Program-made: the position numbers and the translations under genes | Origin: Bacillota bacterium | GTDB taxonomy: Bacteria; Bacillota; Desulfotomaculia; Desulfotomaculales; Desulfallaceae | NCBI GenBank assembly: GCA_023439185.1 | Contig: JAEXOR010000061.1 | Coordinates: 1-36,085, forward strand | Direction: 5' to 3' | Length of the DNA: 36,085 nt | The notes under the pieces: generated by a model | The model's database searches: none | What the model saw: the letters and a program-made list of their open reading frames with translations, nothing else | What the model was told of the DNA's origin: nothing | Part shown: positions 22,531-31,062 of the stretch, piece after piece | Position numbering within the stretch: the first letter of the stretch is position 1 | How the letters are laid out: each line of letters opens with the position of its first letter

Positions 22531-23805
22531 ATGAGTACGGTGCGTAGTGAACAAATTCAGGCCAATCGGGGCGGTTTGCATTACGGCTGGTTTATCCTGG
22601 CGACGGGTATTCTGGTGGTGGGCGGAGCTCTCGGACTGGCCCGGTTCGGGTTCGGCATGATCCTGCCCGCCATGCAGCAGGGTCTGGGTTTGAACCACGA
22701 GCAAACGGGCTTTATCGCCTCGGCCAACATGTTCGGCTATTTTATCAGCGCGCTGGGCGCCGGGCTGCTGGCCAGCCGTTTCGGCCCCCGGGTGATCATC
22801 GTGATCGGCCTGGTGTGGGTGGGCCTGACCATGGCCGCCACCGGCCTGGCCAACGGCATGTATTCCGCCGCGCTGGCCCGGTTTCTTACCGGTGTGGGCA
22901 GCGCGGGCGCCAACGTGGCCATCATGGGACTGGCGGCAGCCTGGTTCAGCGCCCGCCGCCGGGGTATGGCCACTGGTTTTTTGGTGGGCGGCTCGGGTTT
23001 GGGTATTGCCGTTACCGGGTGGACGGTACCTTTGATTAACGGAATTTTTCTGGACGCCGGATGGCGGTATAACTGGTACCTGCTGGGCGCCATCGCGCTG
23101 GTGACGGCGGTGCTGGCGGCGGTGGTGCTGCGTAACAGCCCGGCGGAAAAGAAACTGGCCCCCATCGGTGAAATCCCGGGCGCCGGCGCGGCGGGAGGAG
23201 CGGGCAAAAACCCCGCCTCCACAGGTATCAAAGATATTTTGCAGATAAAAGGCGTGTTCCCGCTGGCCGCCATGTATTTTTGTTTCGGCTTTTCCTATAT
23301 CATTACCGCCACTTACATGGTGACCTTTTTGGTGGAGGAACTGGGCTGTTCCCAGTCACTGGCCGGACATATCTGGGGCATTACCGGCATGTTGGGCATC
23401 GGCAGCGGCTTGATGTGGGGCGTGCTCTCAGACCGGTTGGGGCGCCGCTCCATGCTGATCACTATTTTTTTAATCCAGGCCTGTTGCTACCTGCTGCTGC
23501 AGGCCAGTTTCACCGACGGCTTGATGCTCTGGCTGCCGGCCATGCTGTTCGGGCTGACCGCCTGGAGCATTCCCGGGCTGGCTGCCTCCTGCTGCGGTGA
23601 TATCAGCGACGCCAGGCGCGCCCCGGCGGTGCTGGGGGTTGTCACTTTTGTGTTCGGGCTGGGCCAGGTGTTGGGTCCTGCTTCCGCCGGATATATCAAA
23701 GAATTTACCGGTTCCTTCGCCGGGGCTTTCGTCCTGGCGGCGGCGGTGGCGGTATCGGGCGCGCTGTTCAGCAGCCGGATCATTATTCCCCACTGGCGGG
23801 ACTGA
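22531..23805 (+). CDS. MFS transporter
   Basis: A 424-residue major facilitator with about twelve hydrophobic segments. The inter-helix loop SRFGPRVIIVIG after the second helix is the MFS signature A position, GLARFGFGMILPAMQQGLGLNHEQTGFIASANMFGY is typical of the YbfB/YjiJ-like branch, and LSDRLGRRSMLITIF marks the equivalent loop of the second half. A glycine/alanine-rich central cytoplasmic loop (IPGAGAAGGAGKN) joins the halves. The ATG follows CAGGGGGCTGAAC. Substrate unknown; the operator-like palindromes upstream suggest inducible expression. Confidence 0.88.
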   Translation: MSTVRSEQIQANRGGLHYGWFILATGILVVGGALGLARFGFGMILPAMQQGLGLNHEQTGFIASANMFGYFISALGAGLLASRFGPRVIIVIGLVWVGLTMAATGLANGMYSAALARFLTGVGSAGANVAIMGLAAAWFSARRRGMATGFLVGGSGLGIAVTGWTVPLINGIFLDAGWRYNWYLLGAIALVTAVLAAVVLRNSPAEKKLAPIGEIPGAGAAGGAGKNPASTGIKDILQIKGVFPLAAMYFCFGFSYIITATYMVTFLVEELGCSQSLAGHIWGITGMLGIGSGLMWGVLSDRLGRRSMLITIFLIQACCYLLLQASFTDGLMLWLPAMLFGLTAWSIPGLAASCCGDISDARRAPAVLGVVTFVFGLGQVLGPASAGYIKEFTGSFAGAFVLAAAVAVSGALFSSRIIIPHWRD

Positions 23806-23829
23806 CGGGTATTAAAAATAAATATTGCT

Positions 23830-23875
23830 AAAAGACGCGCATTTGGAGCAAAAACCACTGCGCGTCTTTTATTTG
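23830..23875 (+). terminator. Terminator after the MFS gene
   Basis: AAAAGACGCGCA (23830-23841) pairs perfectly with TGCGCGTCTTTT (23859-23870) over a 17-nt loop, followed by ATTTGTT. The A/T-rich ends make it usable in either direction. Confidence 0.85.
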
Positions 23876-23936
23876 TTAAAATTTTTTTTACATATGACAA
23901 TAATCGACAAAATAGCCAAAGGGTCAATGGCTGAAG

Positions 23937-25496
23937 TTGTCAAATATAGCAGTGATTAACCCGGAAGTTAACCCGGTGGATCGAGGTGTTTCTATATTGC
24001 CAAATAAGGAAAAGTCCAAAAGCGAGATAAGCGGGGAACTCAATGAGCTGCGCCGGCGGCTTGAGAGAATTAAGCTTCACAAGCAGAAGGAGCAGATGCA
24101 CCGGCTGCTTTTTGAAACCATACCTAACCCGGTTTTCTTTAAAGATTCCGCCGGGTTGTACCAGGGCTGCAATGAAGCTTTTATTAAATTCGTTGGTTTG
24201 CCAAGGGAAAAGATACTGGGTAGAAATGTTTATGATGTTTGGCCCCGGGACGCGGCCGATAAATTCAAGGCCATGGATGACGAACTGTTTGAGAAAACAG
24301 GCGTTCAGGTTTATGAAACCTCTATGCCGCATGCCGACGGGACGATACGTGACGTTGTTTTCAACAAGGCCACCTATAACGTTTTCGGACAAAACACCGT
24401 GGACGGTCTGGTGGGCATGATTATCGACATCACTGAAAGTAAACGCAATGAAATAATGCTGCGCAATGCCCTTGAAAACTACCGCACAATTTTTAATGCC
24501 GTAAACGACGCTATAATTTTACATGATATTGAAAACGGGGACATCATCGACGCAAACAAAAGGGCTGCCGAATTGTACGGGTATGACAGCGAGAAGCTGC
24601 GCAGCATAAAGGTTGCGGATATCGTCGCGGATGTGCCGCCGTATACGTGCATTAAGGTTTTGCGGTTGATCAAAAAAGCGGCTCAAAATGAACCCCAGCT
24701 TTTTGAATGGCTTTCTAAAAACAGTGCCGGCCAGTTCTTTTGGGTGGAAGTAAACTTGAAAAGTGCTGTTCTCCAGGGCAAGCGATATGTGCTGGCGGTG
24801 ATCCGGGATATTTCGGAGCGCAAAAATATGGAAAAAGAAATAGCCCAACTGGACAGGCTTAACCTGGTGGGACAGATGGCGGCGGCCATCGGGCACGAGG
24901 TAAGAAATCCGATGACCACGGTGCGCGGGTTTCTTCAAATGTTCAGCGTCAAACCGCAATTTGCCGTTTACAAGGAATATTTTGATTTAATGGTTGACGA
25001 ATTGGACCGGGCTAATTCAATTATCAAGCAATTTTTGTCGCTGGCCAGAAATAAACATGTTGAAAAAAGGATGACCAACTTAAATACAATTCTTGAGTTA
25101 ATATTCCCCTTAATCCAGGCGGACGCCTTTGAGTCGGGGATGAAGATTGGCCTGGAGCTGGAGGGCATTCCCGATTTGTTATTGGATGAAAAAGAAATCA
25201 AGCAGTTAATTCTGAACCTGGTGCGCAACGGTCTGGAGGCCATGGAAAAAAACCGTAAATTGACCATTGGCACGTCGGTGACGGATAATAAAGTGGTTTT
25301 GTCGGTGGCGGACCAGGGCAGGGGTATTGACGCTGAAATTTTGCACAAGCTCGGTACCCCTTTTCTCACCACCAAGGACGATGGAACCGGTTTGGGACTG
25401 GCGGTTTGCTACAGCGTCGCGGCCAGGCATGATGCCGTTATAGACGTGGAAACAAGCGCCGCCGGAACCGTTTTTTACGTGCGGTTCAATTGCTGA
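23937..25496 (+). CDS. Cytoplasmic PAS-domain sensor histidine kinase (sporulation-kinase-like)
   Basis: A 519-residue kinase without membrane segments. A short coiled-coil-like N-terminus precedes PAS 1 (about residues 50-160, LFETIPNPVFFKDSAG...) and PAS 2 (about 170-290, YRTIFNAVNDAIILHD...). HisKA has the phosphoacceptor H320 in AAIGHEVRNPMTTVRGFL, and the ATPase domain has the N box LILNLVRNGLEAM, DQGRGID and GTGLGLAV. No response regulator is adjacent, as for the kinases feeding the Spo0A phosphorelay in spore-formers; that role is inference. The start is uncertain: TTG at 23937 has a weak purine tract about 13 nt upstream, and a GTG at 23952 is possible. Its 3' end overlaps typA by 22 nt, convergently. 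Confidence 0.9.
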   Translation: MSNIAVINPEVNPVDRGVSILPNKEKSKSEISGELNELRRRLERIKLHKQKEQMHRLLFETIPNPVFFKDSAGLYQGCNEAFIKFVGLPREKILGRNVYDVWPRDAADKFKAMDDELFEKTGVQVYETSMPHADGTIRDVVFNKATYNVFGQNTVDGLVGMIIDITESKRNEIMLRNALENYRTIFNAVNDAIILHDIENGDIIDANKRAAELYGYDSEKLRSIKVADIVADVPPYTCIKVLRLIKKAAQNEPQLFEWLSKNSAGQFFWVEVNLKSAVLQGKRYVLAVIRDISERKNMEKEIAQLDRLNLVGQMAAAIGHEVRNPMTTVRGFLQMFSVKPQFAVYKEYFDLMVDELDRANSIIKQFLSLARNKHVEKRMTNLNTILELIFPLIQADAFESGMKIGLELEGIPDLLLDEKEIKQLILNLVRNGLEAMEKNRKLTIGTSVTDNKVVLSVADQGRGIDAEILHKLGTPFLTTKDDGTGLGLAVCYSVAARHDAVIDVETSAAGTVFYVRFNC

Positions 25497-27268
25497 AATT
25501 TCTTGCGCATGCGGATGGATTTAGGCGTTACTTCCACCAGTTCGTCGTCGGTGATGAATTCCAGGCACTGCTCCAGGCTCATGGTTCGGGGCGGGGTCAG
25601 CTTCACGGAAATGTCGGAGGTGGAGCTGCGCACGTTGGAAAGTTGTTTCTTTTTACATACGTTAATGGGCAAGTCGCCGGGCCGGGAGTGTTCGCCCACC
25701 ACCATGCCCTTGTATACCGGTACGCCCGGGCCGATAAACAGCTCGCCCCGTTCCTGGGCGTTTTCGAGCCCGTAGCTTGTGGTGGTGGCGGTCTCAAAGG
25801 CCACCAGCGAGCCCCGGCTGCGGGTCTGGATTTCACCCTGGTAGGGCGCGTAATGGTGGAAGGAGTGGTGCATAATGCCCAGCCCCTTGGTGTCGGTCAT
25901 GAACTCGGAACGGAATCCGAATAAACCCCGGGTCGGCACATGGTACTCCAGGCGCGCCTGACCGTCGTCCTTACGGATCATGTTAATCAGTTCGCTTTTC
26001 CGCGGTCCCAGCCGTTCCATCACAATACCCACGAAATCTTCCGGCACTTCGATAATCAATTCCTCCACCGGTTCGCATCTGACCCCGTCGATTTCCCGCT
26101 CCACCACCTGGGGCCGGGAAACCTCAAATTCGTAATCCTCGCGGCGCATGGTTTCAATTAATATGGACAGGTGCAATTCACCCCGCCCCGACACCATGAA
26201 GGTGTCCGGGGAACCGGTGCCCTCCACCCGCAGGCTGACATCGGATTCCAACTCCCGGGCCAGCCGTTCCCCCAGTTTCCGGGATGTGACATGGGCGCCT
26301 TCCTGCCCGGCAAAGGGGCTCTTGTTAACGTGCACGGATACCGCCACGGTGGGTTCGTCGATACGGACAAAGGTCAGGGGCTCCGGGTGCTCCGGGTCCG
26401 CCACCGTGTTGCCCACGTTAATGTCGTCCAGCCCGGCCACCACCACTATTTCGCCGGCGCCGGCTTCTTCCGCCGGCACTTTTTTCAGCCCGTCGAAAAC
26501 GTAGATCCCCGAAGGCTTGCGGCGTTTGATGACTCCGCCGGGGGCGATTACCGCCACTTCCTCCTTGGCCCTGATCACCCCGTTGTGGATTCGTCCCACG
26601 GCCTGCCGGCCCACATAGGTGTCGTAGTCAATCAGGGTGACGCCCATTTGCAGCGGAGCGGCGGGGTCTCCGCCGGGGGCGGGGATATTCTCCACGATCA
26701 TTTGAAACAGCGGTTTCAGGTCGCTGCCCGGCGCCGCGGGGTCCGTGGTGGCGGTGCCGGCCCGGGCGTTGGTGTAAATAACCGGGAAGTCCAGTTGTTC
26801 GTCGTTGGCTTCCAGTTCAATAAACAGGTTCAGTACCTCGTCCTGAACTTCGGCGGGCCGGGCGTGCAGCCGGTCAATTTTGTTGATCACCACGATGGGG
26901 GCCAGCCCGGCTTCCAGCGCCTTGCGCAGCACGAAACGGGTCTGGGGCATGGGGCCTTCGAAAGCGTCCACCAGCAGCAGCACCCCGTCCACCATTTGCA
27001 CGATGCGTTCCACCTCGCCGCCGAAGTCGGCGTGGCCGGGAGTGTCAACGATGTTTAATTTATAGGGGCCATATACGACAGCCGTGTTTTTGGCCATGAT
27101 GGTAATGCCCCGTTCCCGTTCCAGGTCGTTGCGGTCCATGATGCGTTCTTCCACTACCTGCTTTTCGTGGAACACGCCGCTTTGTTTAAGCATCCCGTCT
27201 ACCAGGGTGGTCTTGCCGTGGTCCACGTGGGCAATGATGGCCAGGTTGCGGATCATCTTCTGTTCCAA
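25475..27268 (-). CDS. typA: Translational GTPase TypA/BipA
   Basis: A 597-residue ribosome-binding GTPase of the EF-G superfamily. G1 is AHVDHGKTT, G3 is DTPGHADFGGEVER and G4 is NKIDR. These are followed by the domain II/III segments (RGELHLSILIETMRREDYEFEVSRPQV) and the TypA-specific C-terminus ending ELVEVTPKSIRMRKKF. It assists 50S assembly and stress adaptation, notably at low temperature. I place the start at TTG 27268 (MEQKMIRNLAII) because GAGAGGG lies 8 nt upstream; the ATG at 27256 is the alternative. The longer in-frame extension to 27328 lacks support. Confidence 0.95.
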   Translation of the reverse strand: MEQKMIRNLAIIAHVDHGKTTLVDGMLKQSGVFHEKQVVEERIMDRNDLERERGITIMAKNTAVVYGPYKLNIVDTPGHADFGGEVERIVQMVDGVLLLVDAFEGPMPQTRFVLRKALEAGLAPIVVINKIDRLHARPAEVQDEVLNLFIELEANDEQLDFPVIYTNARAGTATTDPAAPGSDLKPLFQMIVENIPAPGGDPAAPLQMGVTLIDYDTYVGRQAVGRIHNGVIRAKEEVAVIAPGGVIKRRKPSGIYVFDGLKKVPAEEAGAGEIVVVAGLDDINVGNTVADPEHPEPLTFVRIDEPTVAVSVHVNKSPFAGQEGAHVTSRKLGERLARELESDVSLRVEGTGSPDTFMVSGRGELHLSILIETMRREDYEFEVSRPQVVEREIDGVRCEPVEELIIEVPEDFVGIVMERLGPRKSELINMIRKDDGQARLEYHVPTRGLFGFRSEFMTDTKGLGIMHHSFHHYAPYQGEIQTRSRGSLVAFETATTTSYGLENAQERGELFIGPGVPVYKGMVVGEHSRPGDLPINVCKKKQLSNVRSSTSDISVKLTPPRTMSLEQCLEFITDDELVEVTPKSIRMRKKFQQLNRT

Positions 27269-27387
27269 AATAACAGCCCTCTCTTGTACTTTACAATGCA
27301 GCATTATGGCCCCGGCATGGGGCCACATCTAATATTACTTCTTTAGAGCTGTATTTGCAACACCGGCGTTTTACATCCGACGCCCGA

Positions 27388-28221
27388 TTAGATATCCTTG
27401 CGGTTGAATACGTAAACCGCCAGGCCGGTGAAGAACGCCACATAGAGCACGGCGTAAACTACCATCCAGACGCTGGGTTCGGCCATGCTGCCGAAGGGCC
27501 CCATTTGCTGCAGCGCGTTCAGCGGGTTGGCGGTGGGGTCGAGCAGCAGGTGCACGATTTTCCGGTACAGCGAGTCCACCGGCATCACCAGGCTGGTTAC
27601 TATACCCGCCTGCTGCAGCCCGGCGTTGCTGATCAGCCAGCCGATCTGCTCCACCATGCCGCCGATAACGGCCACCGCGTACAGCATGAACATGATCACG
27701 CCGTTGGCGATGGTGGACAGCATTGTGGAACCGAATAAAGTAACCGCCAGCAGTACCACGGGCTGCAGGGCGAACAGGCCCAGCGCCCGCCACTGGCCTT
27801 CCGGCGCCAGCCCGGTTTTAATGTTGATAATTAACGCGATCACCACAAAAAACAAGGCGGCGTACAGGGCCAGGAACAGTCCCAGGCCCAGGAATTTACC
27901 CAGCACGTAGTCCCGTCGCCGGATTGGTTTGGTAATTACAGCCTGGATAATACCGGTTTCAATCTCCGAAGATATGGCGCCCACCGCTGAAAAGATAGCC
28001 AGAAAAGAAACGATAAATCCGCCGAAATACAGGCCGAAGGACAAAAGCTGCGGGTAAACCACCGCGGCCAGCATGGGGTTGGGATGCTCGTTGAAGCTTT
28101 TGGCCGCGTAATGCACGCCGGTGCCGTAAAGGCCCAGGAAAATGACGGCCAGGATTAAAGAAATCAACAGTACTTTGCGGTTCAGGCCTTCGCGGAAGGT
28201 AATGCCCATCATGGTTAACAT
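27388..28221 (-). CDS. ABC-2 type transporter permease
   Basis: A 277-residue membrane subunit with about six TM helices: the first after GLNRKVLLISLILAVIFLGLY, and the last near the C-terminal AVLYVAFFTGLAVYVFNRKDI. The conserved ISSEIETGIIQAVITKPIRRRDYVLGKFLGLGLFL block is typical of ABC-2 exporter permeases of the NatB/NosY kind. It pairs with the ATPase directly upstream: the ATG at 28221 lies within the ATPase stop region (7-nt overlap) and GGGGGTGAG is 5 nt upstream. Last gene of the sigma/anti-sigma/ABC unit. Substrate unknown. Confidence 0.9.
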   Translation of the reverse strand: MLTMMGITFREGLNRKVLLISLILAVIFLGLYGTGVHYAAKSFNEHPNPMLAAVVYPQLLSFGLYFGGFIVSFLAIFSAVGAISSEIETGIIQAVITKPIRRRDYVLGKFLGLGLFLALYAALFFVVIALIINIKTGLAPEGQWRALGLFALQPVVLLAVTLFGSTMLSTIANGVIMFMLYAVAVIGGMVEQIGWLISNAGLQQAGIVTSLVMPVDSLYRKIVHLLLDPTANPLNALQQMGPFGSMAEPSVWMVVYAVLYVAFFTGLAVYVFNRKDI

Positions 28222-29126
28222 ATTTGCTCACCCCCGGCGGTGGTGCTGATGAACATTTCTTCCAGGGTGGACTTTTTCCGGTGCATCTCATACAGGTAAC
28301 CGCCGCCGCCGACAACGGCGGCAGCCAGACGGGGGATATCCTGCTCCTGCTTGACCCGGACACGCACCGTGTCGTCGTTAACTTCAACCAGGTTGGCCAA
28401 GGAAGACAGCGCCGCGGTAAGAGCCGGAGTCAGCCCGCCCACCTTCAGTTCCATTTCGATGTCTCCGGCGCGCAGGTCGTCCAGCATCCCCTGGCGGATA
28501 ATTTTACCCTGCCTGATAAATGCCACGGCGTCGCAGATCATTTCCACCTCGCTGAGCAGGTGGCTGTTCAGGAATACTGTTTTGCCGAGGGCTTTCAGGG
28601 TGACCAGTATTTCCCGCACGTCCTTGCGGCCGATGGGATCCAGGGCCGAAGTGGGCTCGTCCAGGAACAGCAGGTCGGGGTCGGGCAGCAGGGCGCAGGC
28701 CAGACCGATCCGCTGGCACATACCCTTGCTGTAGGACTGCACCTTCTGGTTTTCCCGGCCCGCCAAACCGACCAGCTCAAGTACTTCCTCCATCCGGCGT
28801 TTTTTGGCCGGACCCTTCAGCCCGTAAAGGGAGGCATGAAAATCCAGCAGCTGCCGGCCGGTCAGCCAGTCGTGGTAGCGAAAGTTTTCGGGTAAAAAGC
28901 CGGTTTTTCCGCGCATTTCCACGTCACCCAGCGGCCGGCCCAGCAGGCTGGCCTTACCCGAGGTGGGAAACAAAAGGCCCACCAGCATCTTGACCAGCGT
29001 GCTTTTACCCGCGCCGTTGGGGCCCAGGAAACCAAAGATTTGCCCCCGGGGAACCCGGAGGCAAATCTCGGCGCAGCCAACTTTGGCGCCGTATTTTTTT
29101 GTCAGGTTGAAGGTTTCAATGGCCAT
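28215..29126 (-). CDS. ABC transporter ATP-binding protein
   Basis: A 303-residue ATPase subunit. Walker A is GPNGAGKST, the signature is YSKGMCQRIGLA (a variant of LSGGQ), Walker B is LLFLDEPTSALDP, and the H-loop is NSHLLSE. A ~75-residue C-terminal extension (MELKVGGLTPALTAAL...STLEEMF) is typical of drug- or antimicrobial-export ATPases such as the CcmA/NatA group. I start at ATG 29126 (MAIETFNLTKKYG). A TTG at 29132 has better SD spacing, and a GTG at 29144 would be almost continuous with the anti-sigma stop. The upstream gene ends 20 nt before the ATG, so the two are cotranscribed. Confidence 0.93.
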   Translation of the reverse strand: MAIETFNLTKKYGAKVGCAEICLRVPRGQIFGFLGPNGAGKSTLVKMLVGLLFPTSGKASLLGRPLGDVEMRGKTGFLPENFRYHDWLTGRQLLDFHASLYGLKGPAKKRRMEEVLELVGLAGRENQKVQSYSKGMCQRIGLACALLPDPDLLFLDEPTSALDPIGRKDVREILVTLKALGKTVFLNSHLLSEVEMICDAVAFIRQGKIIRQGMLDDLRAGDIEMELKVGGLTPALTAALSSLANLVEVNDDTVRVRVKQEQDIPRLAAAVVGGGGYLYEMHRKKSTLEEMFISTTAGGEQIC

Positions 29127-29146
29127 ATCCAATGTATGCCGCACCT

Positions 29147-30262
29147 CTACTTCATCTGGCCGGCTATGGCCAGCGCGTCGTCCAGTTCCAGGCCGGTGCC
29201 CGTCACCATGCGGATGACGCCGTTTTGCTGCCAGACCAGCGACTGAGCTTGCTTGTCGTCACCCGCGGTAATGAATACGCCCGAAGCTCCGTTCACAGTT
29301 ACTTCCCGGGAACTGCCGTCTATGTTGGGGACCAGCAGGGTGTGCCTCAGGTCGTTTACCGCCAGCAGTTGCTGGCGCAGGTTTTCCGGCAGCGCCGGGA
29401 TGCTCAGCAGCGCGTCGCGGATTACCATCACGTCGACTCCGGACGATGTTTTAATCTCCGGGCTGCGGGACTGGGCCACGAACAGTTTGTCGGCGCCATT
29501 ATCGTAAGTGGCCATGATCCCCGTGGGGATATCCATGCTGAAAGATTGCCCGTCAAGCTCGGCCGGCAGCATCACGGTGCTGCCCAGGGCCTGCAGCATG
29601 GCGTTGACGTTATCCACCGCCAGGGTGAGCTTTACCGAGTGGCCGGTGAGCATGTGCAGATCGGGCTCGCTGTAATTTGCCGGGGTGGGTATTTGCAGTT
29701 TGAAATCAACCGCATCGGCTGCCTCGGCCGGGGTTACCGGCACCGATTCCTGCTTGCCGCTGACTTCAATTTGGCCGAAGTTGTCAATATCCACCTGGCC
29801 GGCGCCGTCCCGGAAGGCCTGATCCAGGGCCTGGATATCGGCGGTGCTGATGTTGATGGTCTGTACCGATTCCACCCGGAACACGGTCAGAAATTCGGCG
29901 GCCACGCCGCGCACCGCCGGGATACTGAAGGCGGTGAACATTACCGCGGCTGTGGCTGCCACAGCCGCCAGTTTTTTGTACTTGTGCATGAAATCAAACT
30001 TCCTTTCCAGCGTTTTAAACAGTTTGTTTTTGCGCCCTTCGGGCACCAGGTTCAGACGCTTTCCAGCCATTGGGCCGGGGTCGGACGCTTCGGGCAGGAA
30101 AGCGGACAGGCGTTCCCGCACGAACAGGTCGTTGGCGCGCAGTTCGTCCAGGCTGCGGCGGCAAACCGCGCATTTTTCCAGGTGGCGGGTAATCTCCCAC
30201 CATAACGCGCTGTCCAATTGGTTGTCGTTGTATGCCTGAAGGATCCCCTCGTCGTAACACAT
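29147..30262 (-). CDS. Anti-sigma factor with zinc-finger and transmembrane segment
   Basis: A 371-residue single-pass membrane protein. The N-terminal zinc-binding anti-sigma domain has H-x3-C-x2-C in HLEKCAVC (about residues 27-34). One TM helix lies near residues 95-120 (KKLAAVAATAAVMFTAFSIPAV). The extracytoplasmic part ends in a DUF4367-like module (LVWQQNGVIRMVTGTGLELDDALAIAGQMK), shared with sporulation- and envelope-linked proteins. The start ATG overlaps the sigma stop as TGATG, so the two are made together. It would hold the ECF sigma factor at the membrane until an external signal acts. Confidence 0.88.
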   Translation of the reverse strand: MCYDEGILQAYNDNQLDSALWWEITRHLEKCAVCRRSLDELRANDLFVRERLSAFLPEASDPGPMAGKRLNLVPEGRKNKLFKTLERKFDFMHKYKKLAAVAATAAVMFTAFSIPAVRGVAAEFLTVFRVESVQTINISTADIQALDQAFRDGAGQVDIDNFGQIEVSGKQESVPVTPAEAADAVDFKLQIPTPANYSEPDLHMLTGHSVKLTLAVDNVNAMLQALGSTVMLPAELDGQSFSMDIPTGIMATYDNGADKLFVAQSRSPEIKTSSGVDVMVIRDALLSIPALPENLRQQLLAVNDLRHTLLVPNIDGSSREVTVNGASGVFITAGDDKQAQSLVWQQNGVIRMVTGTGLELDDALAIAGQMK

Positions 30263-30816
30263 CAGGCGCCACTTCCTTTCTGTTCCAGGTAAATCTTTTT
30301 AAACCTGGCCTGGACCCGGGCGATAATGGTGCCCACCGAGGATTTTTTCAGTCCTGTGGCCGCCGCGATATCTTCGTAGTTGAAACCGGAGTGCTTCATC
30401 AGTAAACATAACCGGTCCCTTTCGGGCAGCAGGTCCAGCACATCCCTAACCGAGCGCACTGTTTCGTTTTTCAAAGCCTGCGTTTCGGAAGAATCCGCCG
30501 CCTGTTCCGGCAGCCCGGTTTTTTCTTCCCTGCGCAGGCGGCTTTTTTCACTGCGCAGGTGGTTATAGGCCAGGTTGGTCGCCACCCTGGAAAGCCACCC
30601 CCCGATATTCTGAAATTCACGCGGCGGAGAACGGTAAAGTTTTATAAAAACCTCCTGGGTCAAGTCCTCCGCCATTGTCCGGTCTGCCAGCAGGTAGGTT
30701 AAATGACGGCACACAAACGGGTAATAACGGTCATACAGTTCCTGATAAACAACGGGCGTTTCCCGGGTTGTTTCATGTGGAGGGAAAATGGCCGGCCACC
30801 TCCCGTTCCCTTTCAT
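30262..30816 (-). CDS. ECF-type RNA polymerase sigma factor
   Basis: A 184-residue alternative sigma factor. Region 2 spans YQELYDRYYPFVCRHLTYLLADRTMAEDLTQEVFIKLY and GGWLSRVATNLAYNHLRSEKSR. Region 4 is VRDVLDLLPERDRLCLLMKHSGFNYEDIAAATGLKKSSVGTIIARVQARF, with its helix-turn-helix. The linker is short and there is no extra domain. The only in-frame ATG near the N-terminus (30816) has no good SD. A strong GGGAGGTG inside the first codons sits 7 nt before an ATT (Ile) codon, so the true start may differ. It heads the four-gene unit and probably drives it. Confidence 0.92.
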   Translation of the reverse strand: MKGNGRWPAIFPPHETTRETPVVYQELYDRYYPFVCRHLTYLLADRTMAEDLTQEVFIKLYRSPPREFQNIGGWLSRVATNLAYNHLRSEKSRLRREEKTGLPEQAADSSETQALKNETVRSVRDVLDLLPERDRLCLLMKHSGFNYEDIAAATGLKKSSVGTIIARVQARFKKIYLEQKGSGA

Positions 30817-30843
30817 TTACTTAACACAGCAGTCGTCTTGAAG

Positions 30844-30874
30844 TTGACAGTCATGCTTGGGTTGATTTTATCAT
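30844..30874 (+). promoter_or_regulatory. Candidate promoter toward the SLH gene
   Basis: A perfect TTGACA (30844-30849) is followed after 19 bp by TATCAT (30869-30874). Spacing is long and the -10 is imperfect, so this is tentative. Initiation here would include the three-hairpin leader in the SLH transcript. Confidence 0.35.
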
Positions 30875-30912
30875 AAAAACAAAAGGGAGGGGGCTCAAAT
30901 TAATGGCAGTAA

Positions 30913-30980
30913 GGCCGGCAGAAATCCGGCCCGGTGCAGTGTTTCAGCGTACGGCTGAAGAACCGGGGCTTTGGCCCCGG
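30913..30980 (+). promoter_or_regulatory. Three-hairpin structured 5' leader upstream of the SLH gene
   Basis: Three consecutive perfect stems lie within 68 nt: GGCCGG/CCGGCC (30913-30931), TTCAGC/GCTGAA (30943-30959) and CCGGGGC/GCCCCGG (30963-30980). They are followed by an A-rich unstructured stretch up to the SLH ribosome site. The last stem has no T-run. The arrangement looks like a structured RNA leader (riboswitch or protein-binding element). I could not match it to the c-di-GMP-I, c-di-GMP-II, ydaO or cobalamin consensus. Confidence 0.45.
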
Positions 30981-31062
30981 GTAAAATAGTACCTTCGTGT
31001 CCCCCTGAAAAAAAAACCTCTAAACGAATTAATTAGTAAAAACCGTGAGGAGGTATGACGTT

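Noticed and set aside
26171..27058. Plus-strand 295-codon ORF opposite typA
   Set aside because: It is a GC-rich antisense shadow of a strongly conserved GTPase.
29132..30205. Plus-strand 357-codon ORF opposite the anti-sigma gene
   Set aside because: It is an antisense shadow. The minus-strand gene is coupled to the sigma factor and has recognisable domains.
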